A stretch of DNA of 59,543 nucleotides from positions 1-59,543 of the forward strand of contig CAYHPY010000011.1 in assembly GCA_964358485.1 (NCBI GenBank). Reading direction: 5' to 3'. Source of the DNA: CAYHPY01 sp964358485. GTDB taxonomy: Bacteria; Elusimicrobiota; Elusimicrobia; UBA1565; UBA9628. Of the stretch, positions 24,034-32,618 are shown piece after piece. A model generated the notes under the pieces. The model was not told where the DNA came from. It was given only the letters and a program-made list of their open reading frames with translations, and made no database searches. Every line of letters begins with the position of its first letter. The stretch's first letter is position 1. A program made the position numbers and the translations under genes.

Positions 24034-26316
24034 TTAAGAGGGCGGCGGGTTCTTGAAGGCGGCAAGTTCGTTGTGCATCCGCTGCATCTCCGCCAGCGAG
24101 ACGAGGAACGCCAAGGTGGATTCAGCCCCTTGATTCTGGTTCACGCGGTCCACATGCAGCCCGTCCCGGCAGCCGCCGGTATTGGGGTCGTAAAGGAAAA
24201 GTCCCAGATCGTTGCGTCCCAGGAACCAGTCGAACGCGCGGCGCGCCTGGCTGAACCAGTAATCATCGGAAGTGCACCGGTAAGCTTCCAGACAGGCGGA
24301 CACCATGGATTGCGCCTCGATGGGCTGCTGGTCGAAGTCCGCCCGCTCGCCGCCGCGCTTATAGAAACCGTTGGAGCCGATAGGACGGAGGTAGCCCCCT
24401 TCGGCGGTTTGGATTTTTGTCAGCCAGCGCAAAGTCTTGAGTCCCACCTCGAGAGCGTCGGCGCGGGAGGTTCCCTTTGCGCTTAAAATCAGCGCGTGGG
24501 AAAGCCCTGCGTTCATGTAGGTCACCGAGTCCTCGAACCAGGGCCACTCAGGAGTGGCGGTGCGCTGATAAAGGCCCATCAAGAGTTCGGTGAGGGCATC
24601 CCGGACTTGGGTCACCTGCCGGTCTCCGGTCATCCGCCGCAGGTATTCGTGGGCGCCGATCAAGGCCAGCGCCCAAGCCCGCGGCGAGCGGAATCCCGTC
24701 GCGGGAGAGAGCGCCTGCGCGAAGATCTGCCCGGCCAGGGATTGAAAGCCGGGATTCTTCGATCGGCCCACGCAAGTCCCCAGTGCGGCCAGCGCGCGGC
24801 CGCAACAGTCCTCGGATATGACTTCGTCCCGCCAAGACCGATTGAATTCCATCACATTCCGAAAACGCCTCAGCTTCGGGTCGAAGGCGTATTGAAGGAA
24901 GGCGGCATAGGTGGTGGCGGCGTTCGACAAGCGGGGCGAATCTTCCCCCAGTTCCTCCAGGAGAACCGTCAAAATCAAGGCGCGGGCATTGTCGTCGGCG
25001 CAGTAGCCGGTGAAAAAGTTGGGCACGGCGACGATGGCGTGCTGGAAAAGGCCCGTGGAGTCGGTCATCCGGTAGAGGTGGTCGAGCTTGATCTCGGGCA
25101 GCCCGGTCAGCTGTTTGTCCAGCGTCTTCACCGTAAAGAGTTTTCGGGTCAAGCCGGCCCGTTCATTGCGTGCCTTCTCGAAGACCCGCATGTAGGAACC
25201 GGCCCCCTTGCTCCACACCATTTCCCGCCCCATCTTGTAGGCGTTCCTCCGCAGGACGTTTCCCCGAGCGTCGTCATTCAATATCCCCAGCACCTCCCGC
25301 GCGATGGCGCCGGGGTCGTTGAAGGGGACCAGCACCCCGTGGTCATCGGCCAACAGCTCCTGGGCGTGCCAATAGGGAGTGGACACCACCGCCTTCCCCG
25401 CGCCGAAACAATAAGCCAGCGTCCCGGACACGATCTGGGCCTCGTTGAGATAGGGCGTGATGTAGATATCCGCGGCGCCGATGAACTCCTCCAGCTCCGC
25501 CAATTCTACAAAGCGGTTGTAAAAGATCACGTTCTTTTTCACGCCGTTTTTTTCGGCCAATAGCTCCAGGCTCAGGCGGTAGGCCTCCCCCGCCTCCCGG
25601 ACAAGGTGAGGATGGGTGGCTCCCAGAATAATGTAGACCACGTCGGGACGCTCCGCCACGATCTTTGGAAGGGCGTTGAGCACGGTCTCGATGCCCTTGT
25701 TGGGAGAAAGCAGTCCGAACGTCAAGAGCACCTGCTTGCCCTCCACGCCAAAGCGCTCCTTATAAGCGCTTGATTCCACAAAAGGCGTATCCGGGATGCC
25801 GTGGGGGATCACGTCTATCTTGGCGGCGGGGGCTTTGTAGACGTCCTTCAGGAACTCCACGGCCTTATGGGTCATGACCACCACGCGGGTGGAGAGGCGG
25901 ATGAGCTCCTGCATCACCCGCTTCTGATCGGGATTGGGCTCTTTGAGCACGGTATGGAGCGTGGTGACGATGGGAAGCTCCACTTCGCGCAGGAGCGCCA
26001 AAATGTGTCCGCCCGCGGGTCCTCCGTAGATGCCGTACTCATGTTGGACGCATAGCACGTCCACGTCGTTCATGCCCAAAAAATCCGCCGCCTGCCGATA
26101 CGAGGTCAGGTTCTGCTCCTCGATTTCGAAACGGACCTCTGGGGGGTAGGCGTAGCCGCCCTCGATGTCGTTGACGGGAACGGCGAAGCACTGCACCTTT
26201 GGAAACCGGGCCGCCACGGAGGTGCATAAATCCGTCGTGAAGGTGGCGATGCCGCAGAGCCGGGGAAGGTAGTTCCCCACGAATGCGAGTTTTTGGATTC
26301 CGGAACGGGGGTTCAT
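24034..26316 (-). CDS. GT4-family glycosyltransferase fused to an alpha-toroid domain
   Basis: 760 residues. Residues 1-385 form a GT-B glycosyltransferase: PRLCGIATFTTDL near the N-terminus, HEYGIYGG, then FGLLSPNKGIETVLNALP and the C-terminal nucleotide-sugar region ITPYLNEAQIVSGTLAYCFGAGKAVVSTPYWHAQELL. Residues about 390-760 are helical and resemble an (alpha/alpha)6 toroid as in glycosidases. The ATG at 26316 is preferred; TTG 26358 is an in-frame alternative. Coupled directly to the GH130 gene. This pairing suggests synthesis and turnover of one cytoplasmic glycan or glycoside. Confidence 0.85.
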   Translation of the reverse strand: MNPRSGIQKLAFVGNYLPRLCGIATFTTDLCTSVAARFPKVQCFAVPVNDIEGGYAYPPEVRFEIEEQNLTSYRQAADFLGMNDVDVLCVQHEYGIYGGPAGGHILALLREVELPIVTTLHTVLKEPNPDQKRVMQELIRLSTRVVVMTHKAVEFLKDVYKAPAAKIDVIPHGIPDTPFVESSAYKERFGVEGKQVLLTFGLLSPNKGIETVLNALPKIVAERPDVVYIILGATHPHLVREAGEAYRLSLELLAEKNGVKKNVIFYNRFVELAELEEFIGAADIYITPYLNEAQIVSGTLAYCFGAGKAVVSTPYWHAQELLADDHGVLVPFNDPGAIAREVLGILNDDARGNVLRRNAYKMGREMVWSKGAGSYMRVFEKARNERAGLTRKLFTVKTLDKQLTGLPEIKLDHLYRMTDSTGLFQHAIVAVPNFFTGYCADDNARALILTVLLEELGEDSPRLSNAATTYAAFLQYAFDPKLRRFRNVMEFNRSWRDEVISEDCCGRALAALGTCVGRSKNPGFQSLAGQIFAQALSPATGFRSPRAWALALIGAHEYLRRMTGDRQVTQVRDALTELLMGLYQRTATPEWPWFEDSVTYMNAGLSHALILSAKGTSRADALEVGLKTLRWLTKIQTAEGGYLRPIGSNGFYKRGGERADFDQQPIEAQSMVSACLEAYRCTSDDYWFSQARRAFDWFLGRNDLGLFLYDPNTGGCRDGLHVDRVNQNQGAESTLAFLVSLAEMQRMHNELAAFKNPPPS

Positions 26317-26486
26317 GAGTTCAAAATGGGACGGCACGCCCGGCGCCGGGCGGGTCAAATTTGACGCAGCGGATGGCCGGCGCGACAGGGCATGGGGTCA
26401 AGGGACTATCATAGAACAAATTAGCTGATACCATCGGGCTCGCTCACAAACCAGGACCGAGTCGTTGCGGGGAATCTGGCGGGCCC

Positions 26487-26514
26487 TTGACAAATGGTAG
26501 CAATATGCTACCCT
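26487..26514 (+). promoter_or_regulatory. Toxin-antitoxin promoter and operator
   Basis: Consensus -35 TTGACA (26487-26492), 16-bp spacer, -10 TACCCT (26509-26514), then six bases to the ATG. A perfect inverted repeat GGTAGC-AATAT-GCTACC (26496-26512) fills the spacer and overlaps the -10, the expected place for autorepression by the ParD-like antitoxin. Confidence 0.75.
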
Positions 26515-26520
26515 ATGTAC

Positions 26521-26889
26521 ATGGGACAACCAGTGAAGATCGGAGACAGCCTCGTTCTAGACGCGCGAATGGCCGGCGAAGTCGAACATCGCTCGATCGC
26601 CGGCCAAATCGAGTTCTGGGCCCACTTGGGGGAGGCCCTCGAGCCGCTGCTACAGGGCATGCAGGTCATGGCACTGATGAGGTCGAGGTCCGCCCAGCCG
26701 TTGTCTGCGAGCCTAGAGTCCGTCGACTCTGCCGTGGGACGCCGCCGCGTCGCCGACCACCTCAAGAGCCTGCCGTTTCCGCATTATGAGCCGGCGCCAG
26801 GTCGGCCCGGATTCCTTGTGCGCACGGAGGCGGACGGCACCCGCACGGTAGGCCGCTTCGTCAATCGTCGGTTCACGGCCGCTGATTGA
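26521..26889 (+). CDS. ParD-like antitoxin
   Basis: 122 residues. The N-terminus PVKIGDSLVLDARMAGEVEHRSIAGQIEFWAHLG matches ParD-like antitoxins, a ribbon-helix-helix-like DNA-binding and dimerisation region, followed by a flexible toxin-binding part with FVNRRFTAAD at the end. Start ATG 26521 is fixed by the promoter, six bases downstream of the -10; the longer frame from 26494 would include the operator. Its TGA overlaps the TTG of the zeta gene (TTGA). Expected to bind the palindrome at 26496-26512 and neutralise the toxin. Confidence 0.85.
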   Translation: MGQPVKIGDSLVLDARMAGEVEHRSIAGQIEFWAHLGEALEPLLQGMQVMALMRSRSAQPLSASLESVDSAVGRRRVADHLKSLPFPHYEPAPGRPGFLVRTEADGTRTVGRFVNRRFTAAD

Positions 26890-27467
26890 AAGACATTCCC
26901 GAGTTGGACAGACGGCCCATCATCGTGGCCGTCGCGGGCCCCAACGGAGCCGGCAAGACTACCTTCTATCACGCCCATATCGCTCCGGCTGCCCTCAGAT
27001 ACGTGAGCGCCGACGTCCTTGCGCGCGAGCTGGAGATGGACGCATATGCCGCGGCGAAGGCGGCCGATGCCATTCGGCGTGCGTTGCTGGGACAGAAGGA
27101 GAGCTTCGCCTTCGAGACCGTTTTCTCGGATCCCGCGGGCGATAAATTGAGTTTCTTGAAGGAAGCCGTGGCCGCAGGATATACGGTCGTGCTCTGCTTC
27201 ATCGGCCTTGAAGACGCGGTCTTGAGCGAAGAGCGCGTGGCCATGCGCGTCTCGCAGGGAGGCCACGATGTTCCCACGGAAAAATTAAAGTCTCGTTTCC
27301 CGCGAACCCTGAGGAATCTGAAGGCCGCCATCGGCGCTCTCCCGCTGGTCTATGTCCATGATAACAGCGACCTGAGCCGCCCGTTCCGAAGGGTCGGCGT
27401 CTTCAAGAACGGGCGGCCGGTGGAGAAGCTCAAAGCCGTGCCGGATTGGTTCAAGGGCCTGGCATGA
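26886..27467 (+). CDS. Zeta-family toxin kinase
   Basis: 193 residues from TTG 26886. Walker A GPNGAGKTTF at 18-27, a catalytic-aspartate region RYVSADVLARE, FAFETVFSD, and an arginine-containing lid RVSQGGHDVPTEKLKSRF follow the order of zeta toxins. Zeta toxins phosphorylate UDP-N-acetylglucosamine and block wall synthesis; related kinases may act on other targets. Here the partner is ParD-like rather than epsilon, as in many chromosomal zeta loci. Coupled by TTGA to the antitoxin. The opposite-strand gene's open frame invades its 3' end, which I interpret as damage in that gene. Confidence 0.86.
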   Translation: MKDIPELDRRPIIVAVAGPNGAGKTTFYHAHIAPAALRYVSADVLARELEMDAYAAAKAADAIRRALLGQKESFAFETVFSDPAGDKLSFLKEAVAAGYTVVLCFIGLEDAVLSEERVAMRVSQGGHDVPTEKLKSRFPRTLRNLKAAIGALPLVYVHDNSDLSRPFRRVGVFKNGRPVEKLKAVPDWFKGLA

Positions 27468-28499
27468 AAGGGCCAGCCCAAAGTCCGACTGTCGATGGTT
27501 TGAATATCGAGTCTCAGGGCTCCTTAACGATGACCCTCTTCGTGAAAAAACCGCTTCTGTGGGCCTAAACCCATCCCTTGCCATCTCTTCATCGGTCAGG
27601 CGGCTCATGACGAACCGCTGCAAATCTCCGAGGAGCGTTCTTTCCATGGGGCCGGGCTTGGGCGTATCGCCGGCCAGCGTCAGGTTCCACATGGCCTGAA
27701 GAAGGGGCGTAACCTCCTTGATAGCTTCAGCCGATGGAGCCTTTCCAAGAATGACCTTGGAAAGGGGATGCTCCTTGGCAAATATCTTGTGAGCTGCAAG
27801 GATGTCTTCCTCGATCTGGGCTACGGTGATATCAGACACGCGCCAACGTTGCAGTATCGAGGCGAGTCTGGCGCGTACGCGGTGAAGTCCCTCCTTCTCC
27901 CAATTCTCGGGAGGCATGAATAAGCCGAGGATGAACCTGTGGCGAATGGGTTCGTCCTTCAGTTCATTGCCGCGCGACTGCATGAGCCGCTCCAGGTGGT
28001 AGCCCGCGGCGTCGGGAAGCCGCGCGACGAAACTCGACAGCGCCCAGTGGTCTTGAAACCGGAAGAGCCGGGCGATCAGGAACTGGCCCTCCCTCCCATC
28101 CTCGGACCCCTTCTGGTCGATAACGCGGCAGGCTTCGCCGCGCGGGAGGGGCGTCATGTCCAGCCATTCGCCCGCTTTTCGCGCGGTGAGTTTGAATATG
28201 CCGAAGCGGCTGTCTTGCGCCATCTCGCGATAGACGGCCGCCTCGCTATTGTCGAAACGCCGCTGGTTGGTCTTGAGGAAAAGGTCGAGCGGGGTCAAGC
28301 CGCACCGCGTGAGCTTGCGCTCCAAGAGGAACCAGTCCTTAAACAGAGCCCCGACCAGTTCACGACCGTCTTCGGGAATGCGGCTGGGGTTGATAAAGAA
28401 CTCATCCATGGCCTCGGGCTCTTCAATAGTGATCATGCCCTCGCGCCGGGCCCAGCCCGTGAACTTATTGAAATACTTATGCGCTTTGGACTGTGCCAT
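27285..28499 (-). CDS. Unknown soluble protein, 3' end probably frameshifted
   Basis: The open frame gives 404 residues. The first about 325 residues (down to base ~27530) look like a genuine helical protein. After that, composition becomes Ser/Arg-rich and the last 60 codons run antisense through the zeta toxin gene. On the minus strand a T6 run lies at 27545-27550. Slipping by one base either way gives nearby stops (about 27514-27530), so the original protein probably ended there. No family recognised; not obviously part of the toxin-antitoxin pair. TAAAAT ends nine bases before the ATG. Either a mutation, a sequencing error or a truly extended protein. Confidence 0.6.
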   Translation of the reverse strand: MAQSKAHKYFNKFTGWARREGMITIEEPEAMDEFFINPSRIPEDGRELVGALFKDWFLLERKLTRCGLTPLDLFLKTNQRRFDNSEAAVYREMAQDSRFGIFKLTARKAGEWLDMTPLPRGEACRVIDQKGSEDGREGQFLIARLFRFQDHWALSSFVARLPDAAGYHLERLMQSRGNELKDEPIRHRFILGLFMPPENWEKEGLHRVRARLASILQRWRVSDITVAQIEEDILAAHKIFAKEHPLSKVILGKAPSAEAIKEVTPLLQAMWNLTLAGDTPKPGPMERTLLGDLQRFVMSRLTDEEMARDGFRPTEAVFSRRGSSLRSPETRYSNHRQSDFGLALSCQALEPIRHGFELLHRPPVLEDADPSERAAQVAVIMDIDQRESADGGLQIPQGSRETRL

Positions 28500-28586
28500 T
28501 GCGTCTGGATTTTATCAATTCGACTTCCGGTTGAAAAGAAAAAGCCACTTTCTCGATGGAGAAGCGGCTCTTGCTCGGCTTAAAGA

Positions 28587-28665
28587 TGGCGGGGTCGACG
28601 GGATTTGAACCCGCGGTCTCCGCCTTGACAGGGCGGCGTGTTAGGCCAGGCTACACCACGACCCC
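28587..28665 (-). tRNA. tRNA-Asp (GTC)
   Basis: Acceptor stem GGGGTCG/CGACCCC, D-arm, anticodon stem CCGCC/GGCGG around loop CTGTCAA (anticodon GTC), T-arm with GGTTCAAATCC, G73 and an encoded CCA. TATAAT (28682-28687, minus strand) lies 16 bases upstream, so it has its own promoter. Confidence 0.95.
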
Positions 28666-28717
28666 ATGGTGACAGCGGGTCATTATACTAAAAATTCGCC
28701 GCCGCGCCCGGCCGGGG

Positions 28718-30913
28718 TCAGGATTCGCGCAGGGAGGCCAGCTCGCCGTCCGCGCGGCGCAGGCGCAGGGCCAGGACGCGGGCCAGGTCCTCGAAGGTCT
28801 GGCGCGCCAGGCGGGGATGGGCGTCGGCCGCCGCGTCAAAGCGCGCCCGCGACACCGTGAAGAGACGGCAGTCCTCCACGGCCAACGCGTCGGCCGAGCG
28901 GACGCCCTTGTCGAGGAAGGTCATCTCCCCGAAAAATTCCCCGGGGCCGAAGGTGGCCAGGTGGTGGTGGGCCTGGCCCTCGACGGGAATCTCCACCCGG
29001 ACCAGGCCCCGGCGCAGGAAATAGACGGAGTCGCCTTGCTCCCCGCGCCGGAAAATGAGCTTGCCCGCCTCCACTTCCAATTCCTCCGCGCAGGCCTCCA
29101 GGGCGGCGCGGGAATCCGCGGAGCGGCCCTGCATGAAGTGAAAGTCCGCCAAGGACAGGGTCTCGGCGGGGGCGGCGGCCTTCTGGTCCTCCAGAAGGCG
29201 GTTCTCGACCCATTCCAGGGCCTCGTCCATGGACCCGGCGATCATCGCGGCGCCGCCCTCGCCCCCGACCCCGAGATGGCCCAGGTAGGCCGCCAGATCG
29301 CGGCCGTCGGGGGAGGTGGTGGGCACGCGGCTGAGCAGGAGCCGGCCGCCCTTGGCCGACAGCGCGCGGGAGACCCGGGACAAAATCTGGGCCGCGGTCA
29401 AATCCAGGGAGCGCACGCGCCGCAGATCGAGGACCGCGTATTTGGCTCCGGAAAAATCGGCGGAGAGCTCTCCCATGAGCTGGTCGGCGGTACCGAAGAA
29501 CAGCGGCCCCTGAAGCTCCACGATGGGCACGGAGGCGCCCCGAGTTTCCAAGAGTGCCGAGGCTTCGGGGGAGCGGGCGCGCAGGGAGCGGCGCTTGGCC
29601 AAGGTGGTCTTGCGCCGGACCGCCGAGCTCTTGGCCTGCTCGCGGATAAACAGGAGGATCGACAAACCCAGGCCGACGGCCGCCGCCTCAATGAGCCCCT
29701 TGCCCACGGCGACCGCCACCACCGCGGCCACCACGCCGAAATCAAAGCGGGTGGACGGGTCTTTGAGAAGGCGCAGACTTTCCCGGTCGGCCATGCGGCA
29801 GGCCACCGCCACCAACAGGCCCGCCAGCGCTGCCAAAGGAAGACGGGCCAGGATCGGGCCGCCGACCAGCAAAGCGGTCAGGGACAAGCCTCCGACCATA
29901 AACGCCGCGCGCCGGGTCTTGCCCCCGCTGGTGAGGTTGATCAAGGTGGGCCCCATGGTCCCGGAGCCCGCCGAGCCGCCGACCACGGCGGACACGACGT
30001 TGGCCAGGCCTTGGCCGGTCAGGACCCGGTCGGCGTCGTGGCGCTCCCCGGTCAGCGCGTCGGAGACTACACAGGTCTTGAGCGCGTCGATGGACAGCAG
30101 GGCCGCCAAAGTCGCGGCCGGGGCCAGGGCGGCCTTCAAGTCCGCGGCGTGGAGGCCCGCCAGGCCCGCCAAGCGCGGGCCGATCTCGGTCCACGGGGCG
30201 GCGCCGGTGATGGCGCCGACGACCAGATGATTGGCTTCGGGCGAAAGCAATTCGGGCCGCCGCAGGCCGAGGAGCAAATGGGCCGCCCCGCCCGCCGCCA
30301 AGCCCAGCACCGGGGCCGGGACTTTTTTGGTGAGCGACGGGCCGAGGAAGGTCGCCCCCGCGGCGCAGACGGCGACGATCACGGCCTCGGGTTCCCAAAG
30401 CGACGGGTCGCTCAGAGCCGCCCCAAGGGAAATGCCGTGGGGCAGGCCGAAAAATCCCCCGGCCTGCTTCATGAGGATGATCATGGCCACCCCGGTCAGG
30501 TAGCCGCTGACGACCGGATACGGCAGAAATTTCACGAGGCGTCCGCCCCCGGCCAAGGCGAAGAGAAACTGCAGAGCCCCCGCCATGAGAGCCACCAAGG
30601 TCATCCGGGCCATCGCGGCAGCGGGGGAAAGAGAGGCCGCCGCCAGCTCCGCCGCCAGGGCGCCCAGGACCGCCGCCGCGGGAGCGCAAGGGGCCGAGAT
30701 CAGGCGCGAGGCTCCGCCCGTGAGCGGCGCGGTCAGCCCCAAAGCCGCCGCGCCCAAGAGCCCCGCCGCCGCCCCCCGGGCCGCCGCCTCGGGGCCCAAG
30801 GGAGCCAGAATGGCCACGCCGAAGGCCACCGCCGAGGGCATGGCCACCAGCGCGGCGGCCGAGCCGCCCCAAAGGTCGCTTTCCGGCGCTTGTGAGGCGG
30901 AGGGGGTTTCCAT
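28718..30913 (-). CDS. SulP anion transporter with STAS and cyclic-nucleotide-binding domains
   Basis: 731 residues. About 1-410 is the SulP membrane domain with many Ala/Gly-rich helices (PYPVVSGYLTGVAMIILMKQ, GSAGSGTMGPTLINLTSGGKTR). About 455-565 is a STAS domain (VPIVELQGPLFFGTADQLM ... AVLDLRRVRSLDLTAAQIL). About 600-715 is a cNMP-binding/Crp-like sensor (RRGEQGDSVYFLRRGLVRVEI ... FGPGEFFGEMTFLDKGVRSADALA). The ATG at 30913 lies eight bases after tRNA-Val on the same strand, so it is probably cotranscribed with the tRNA. Moves sulfate, bicarbonate or a dicarboxylate across the inner membrane; the sensor domain suggests cyclic-nucleotide control. Confidence 0.92.
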   Translation of the reverse strand: METPSASQAPESDLWGGSAAALVAMPSAVAFGVAILAPLGPEAAARGAAAGLLGAAALGLTAPLTGGASRLISAPCAPAAAVLGALAAELAAASLSPAAAMARMTLVALMAGALQFLFALAGGGRLVKFLPYPVVSGYLTGVAMIILMKQAGGFFGLPHGISLGAALSDPSLWEPEAVIVAVCAAGATFLGPSLTKKVPAPVLGLAAGGAAHLLLGLRRPELLSPEANHLVVGAITGAAPWTEIGPRLAGLAGLHAADLKAALAPAATLAALLSIDALKTCVVSDALTGERHDADRVLTGQGLANVVSAVVGGSAGSGTMGPTLINLTSGGKTRRAAFMVGGLSLTALLVGGPILARLPLAALAGLLVAVACRMADRESLRLLKDPSTRFDFGVVAAVVAVAVGKGLIEAAAVGLGLSILLFIREQAKSSAVRRKTTLAKRRSLRARSPEASALLETRGASVPIVELQGPLFFGTADQLMGELSADFSGAKYAVLDLRRVRSLDLTAAQILSRVSRALSAKGGRLLLSRVPTTSPDGRDLAAYLGHLGVGGEGGAAMIAGSMDEALEWVENRLLEDQKAAAPAETLSLADFHFMQGRSADSRAALEACAEELEVEAGKLIFRRGEQGDSVYFLRRGLVRVEIPVEGQAHHHLATFGPGEFFGEMTFLDKGVRSADALAVEDCRLFTVSRARFDAAADAHPRLARQTFEDLARVLALRLRRADGELASLRES

Positions 30914-30921
30914 GAAAAGCT

Positions 30922-30993
30922 TGGGCCGTGAGGGATTCGAACCCCCGGCCAACCGCGTGTAAGGCGGTTGCTCTACCGCTGAGCTAACGGCCC
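30922..30993 (-). tRNA. tRNA-Val (TAC)
   Basis: Acceptor GGGCCGT/ACGGCCC with A73, D-arm TAGCTCAGCGGTAGAGCA, anticodon stem ACCGC/GCGGT around CTTACAC (anticodon TAC), T-arm GGTTCGAATCC. CCA is not encoded. TATCAT eight bases upstream is a plausible -10. Confidence 0.95.
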
Positions 30994-31071
30994 GTTTGCC
31001 GATGATACCAAATCCCATGACGGGCCACTCCTGAATCCGCGGCGGCTTAGACGGAAGGGCCGTTTTCTTGT

Positions 31072-31077
31072 TACGAT
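31072..31077 (+). promoter_or_regulatory. -10 box, leaderless class
   Basis: TACGAT ends exactly six bases before the ATG of the caspase-like gene; the intervening GGCAGG is too close to serve as an ordinary ribosome binding site. Confidence 0.5.
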
Positions 31078-31083
31078 GGCAGG

Positions 31084-32466
31084 ATGAACCGACCTCTCGG
31101 ACTTTTCGCTCCCACGATCGCGGCGGCCGCGCTGGCCGCGGGCTTGGTGGGCTGTTCCACCGCGCCTGTTTCCGGCATATCCTCGCCGCCCCCGGCTTGG
31201 GTGCTGGCGGGAAGCGGAATATTCGGGGAAGGTTCCGAGCGGGCGTTGTTCGGGGTCGGCATCGTTCAGGGGGTGAGGAATCGGGCCTTGCAGGTCACCG
31301 CCGCCGACGACCGCGCCCGCGCGGAGATCGCCAAGCAAGCGATTCTTTACCTTGATGGAAGGGGCCTGAATGCCGCTGTAATCCAGCGGTTGGTGCAGGG
31401 TCTCCTCCAGCGGGCGTCCTCGGCCGACTATTTCCGGGAGGGCTCGGAGTTAACCTTGTACGCCCTTTGGAAGGTTCCCCTCATGGATATTGAGAACCTG
31501 GCCCTGGCCATCGGGGCGGGAAAGCTTCCCGCGGCCGCCCCGCCTCCCGCGGCCGCCCCGCCTCCCGCGATCGCCGCCGCGCCGGCGGCCCGGCCGGCCG
31601 CTCCGGCTCAGTCCATGAGCAAGGAGGAACTCGAGGCTCTGGTGCAGGCCGCGGTGGCGGGCGCGCTCAAGGCCCAGCCGCCCAAGGCGGATGCTCCCGC
31701 CCCACGCGCCGTTTCGAGCGGCCTTGAGCCGTCGTCCAGGCTCCCGGAACGGCCCGCCGATTTCGCCTTGGTCGTGGGCATTGAAACCTATCAGGACAAG
31801 GATTTGCCCAAGGCCGAGTTCGCGGAGGCCGACGCCGAAGCCGCGGCCGAACATTTCCTGGCGTTGGGCGTTCCCCGCCGGAACCTGAAGCTCCTCAAGG
31901 GAAGCGACGCCACCAGCGGCCGGCTCAAGGGTTACTTGGATTCCTGGCTGCCGAAAAACGTCACCGCCGAGTCCCGGGTCTATTTCTACTTTTCGGGCCA
32001 TGGGGCGCCCGACCCGGGAACGGGCGACGCCTTCCTGCTTCCTTGGGACGGCAACCCCGAATTCCTGGATTCCTCCGCCGCGCCGCTCAAGAGCGTTTAC
32101 GCGAGCCTGGGGCGGCTCAAGGCCAAGGAAGTCCTGGTCGCGATGGACGCCTGCTTCTCCGGCGCGGGCGGCCGGTCCGTTCTGCAAAAAGGAACCCGGC
32201 CCTTGGTGACCGTCAGAATGGAGGAACCCGCGGAGGCCGGAAATCTGACGGTCCTGGCCGCCAGCCGCGCCAACGAGGTGACCGGAAGCCTCACCGAGCG
32301 GGGGCACGGCATTTTCACTTATTTCCTTCTTCGCGGCCTCAACGAGGGCGTTCGGGATTCGGAGGGGCTTTGCGCCTATCTCACTCCCAAGGTCCAGGAC
32401 GAAGCCGCGCGCCAGAACCGGACCCAGACTCCGGTGTGCCGGGGTGGGAAGGTTTCCTTCCGCTAA
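31084..32466 (+). CDS. LPP20-caspase lipoprotein
   Basis: 460 residues. Signal sequence ending LVGC with lipidated Cys24. Residues about 35-145 resemble the LPP20/Lpp20-like domain (AWVLAGSG ... FGVGIVQGVRNRALQVTAADDRARAEIAKQ). A Pro/Ala linker (about 150-185) leads to a caspase-like (peptidase C14) domain: ADFALVVGIETYQD, His306 in YFYFSGHG and Cys357 in VAMDACFSG, both catalytic residues intact. It would be a membrane-tethered cysteine protease facing the periplasm or surface. Bacterial caspase homologues often act in cell death, but the LPP20 fusion points to an envelope role. Function unproven. Confidence 0.85.
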   Translation: MNRPLGLFAPTIAAAALAAGLVGCSTAPVSGISSPPPAWVLAGSGIFGEGSERALFGVGIVQGVRNRALQVTAADDRARAEIAKQAILYLDGRGLNAAVIQRLVQGLLQRASSADYFREGSELTLYALWKVPLMDIENLALAIGAGKLPAAAPPPAAAPPPAIAAAPAARPAAPAQSMSKEELEALVQAAVAGALKAQPPKADAPAPRAVSSGLEPSSRLPERPADFALVVGIETYQDKDLPKAEFAEADAEAAAEHFLALGVPRRNLKLLKGSDATSGRLKGYLDSWLPKNVTAESRVYFYFSGHGAPDPGTGDAFLLPWDGNPEFLDSSAAPLKSVYASLGRLKAKEVLVAMDACFSGAGGRSVLQKGTRPLVTVRMEEPAEAGNLTVLAASRANEVTGSLTERGHGIFTYFLLRGLNEGVRDSEGLCAYLTPKVQDEAARQNRTQTPVCRGGKVSFR

Positions 32467-32606
32467 AATAGTCCGGTCGAAGCCCGAAAGCCCGCGGGGT
32501 GAAACGGCGCTTCACATTTTGCCTCTCAAATGGACCATCGCGCTTCTGGTCCTTTTGCCCGCCCGGCCGTTCCCCAACGCCTCATGCCGGAATGTTCGTC
32601 TCCTCA

Positions 32607-32612
32607 TATAAT
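32607..32612 (+). promoter_or_regulatory. -10 box, leaderless class
   Basis: Perfect TATAAT ending six bases before the ATG at 32619. Confidence 0.5.
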
Positions 32613-32618
32613 CGGAGC

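Noticed and set aside
28817..30895. 692-codon plus-strand frame opposite the SulP gene
   Set aside because: Pure shadow of the transporter, Gly/Arg/Gln-rich without domains.
28587..30993. Possible genomic island at the two tRNA genes
   Set aside because: No integrase and no direct repeat of a tRNA 3' end was seen between or beside them.
32519..32611. 30-codon TTG-started frame with a signal-like N-terminus between the caspase-like and repeat-protein genes
   Set aside because: No ribosome binding site or promoter of its own and the end overlaps the next -10 box; too weak to call.
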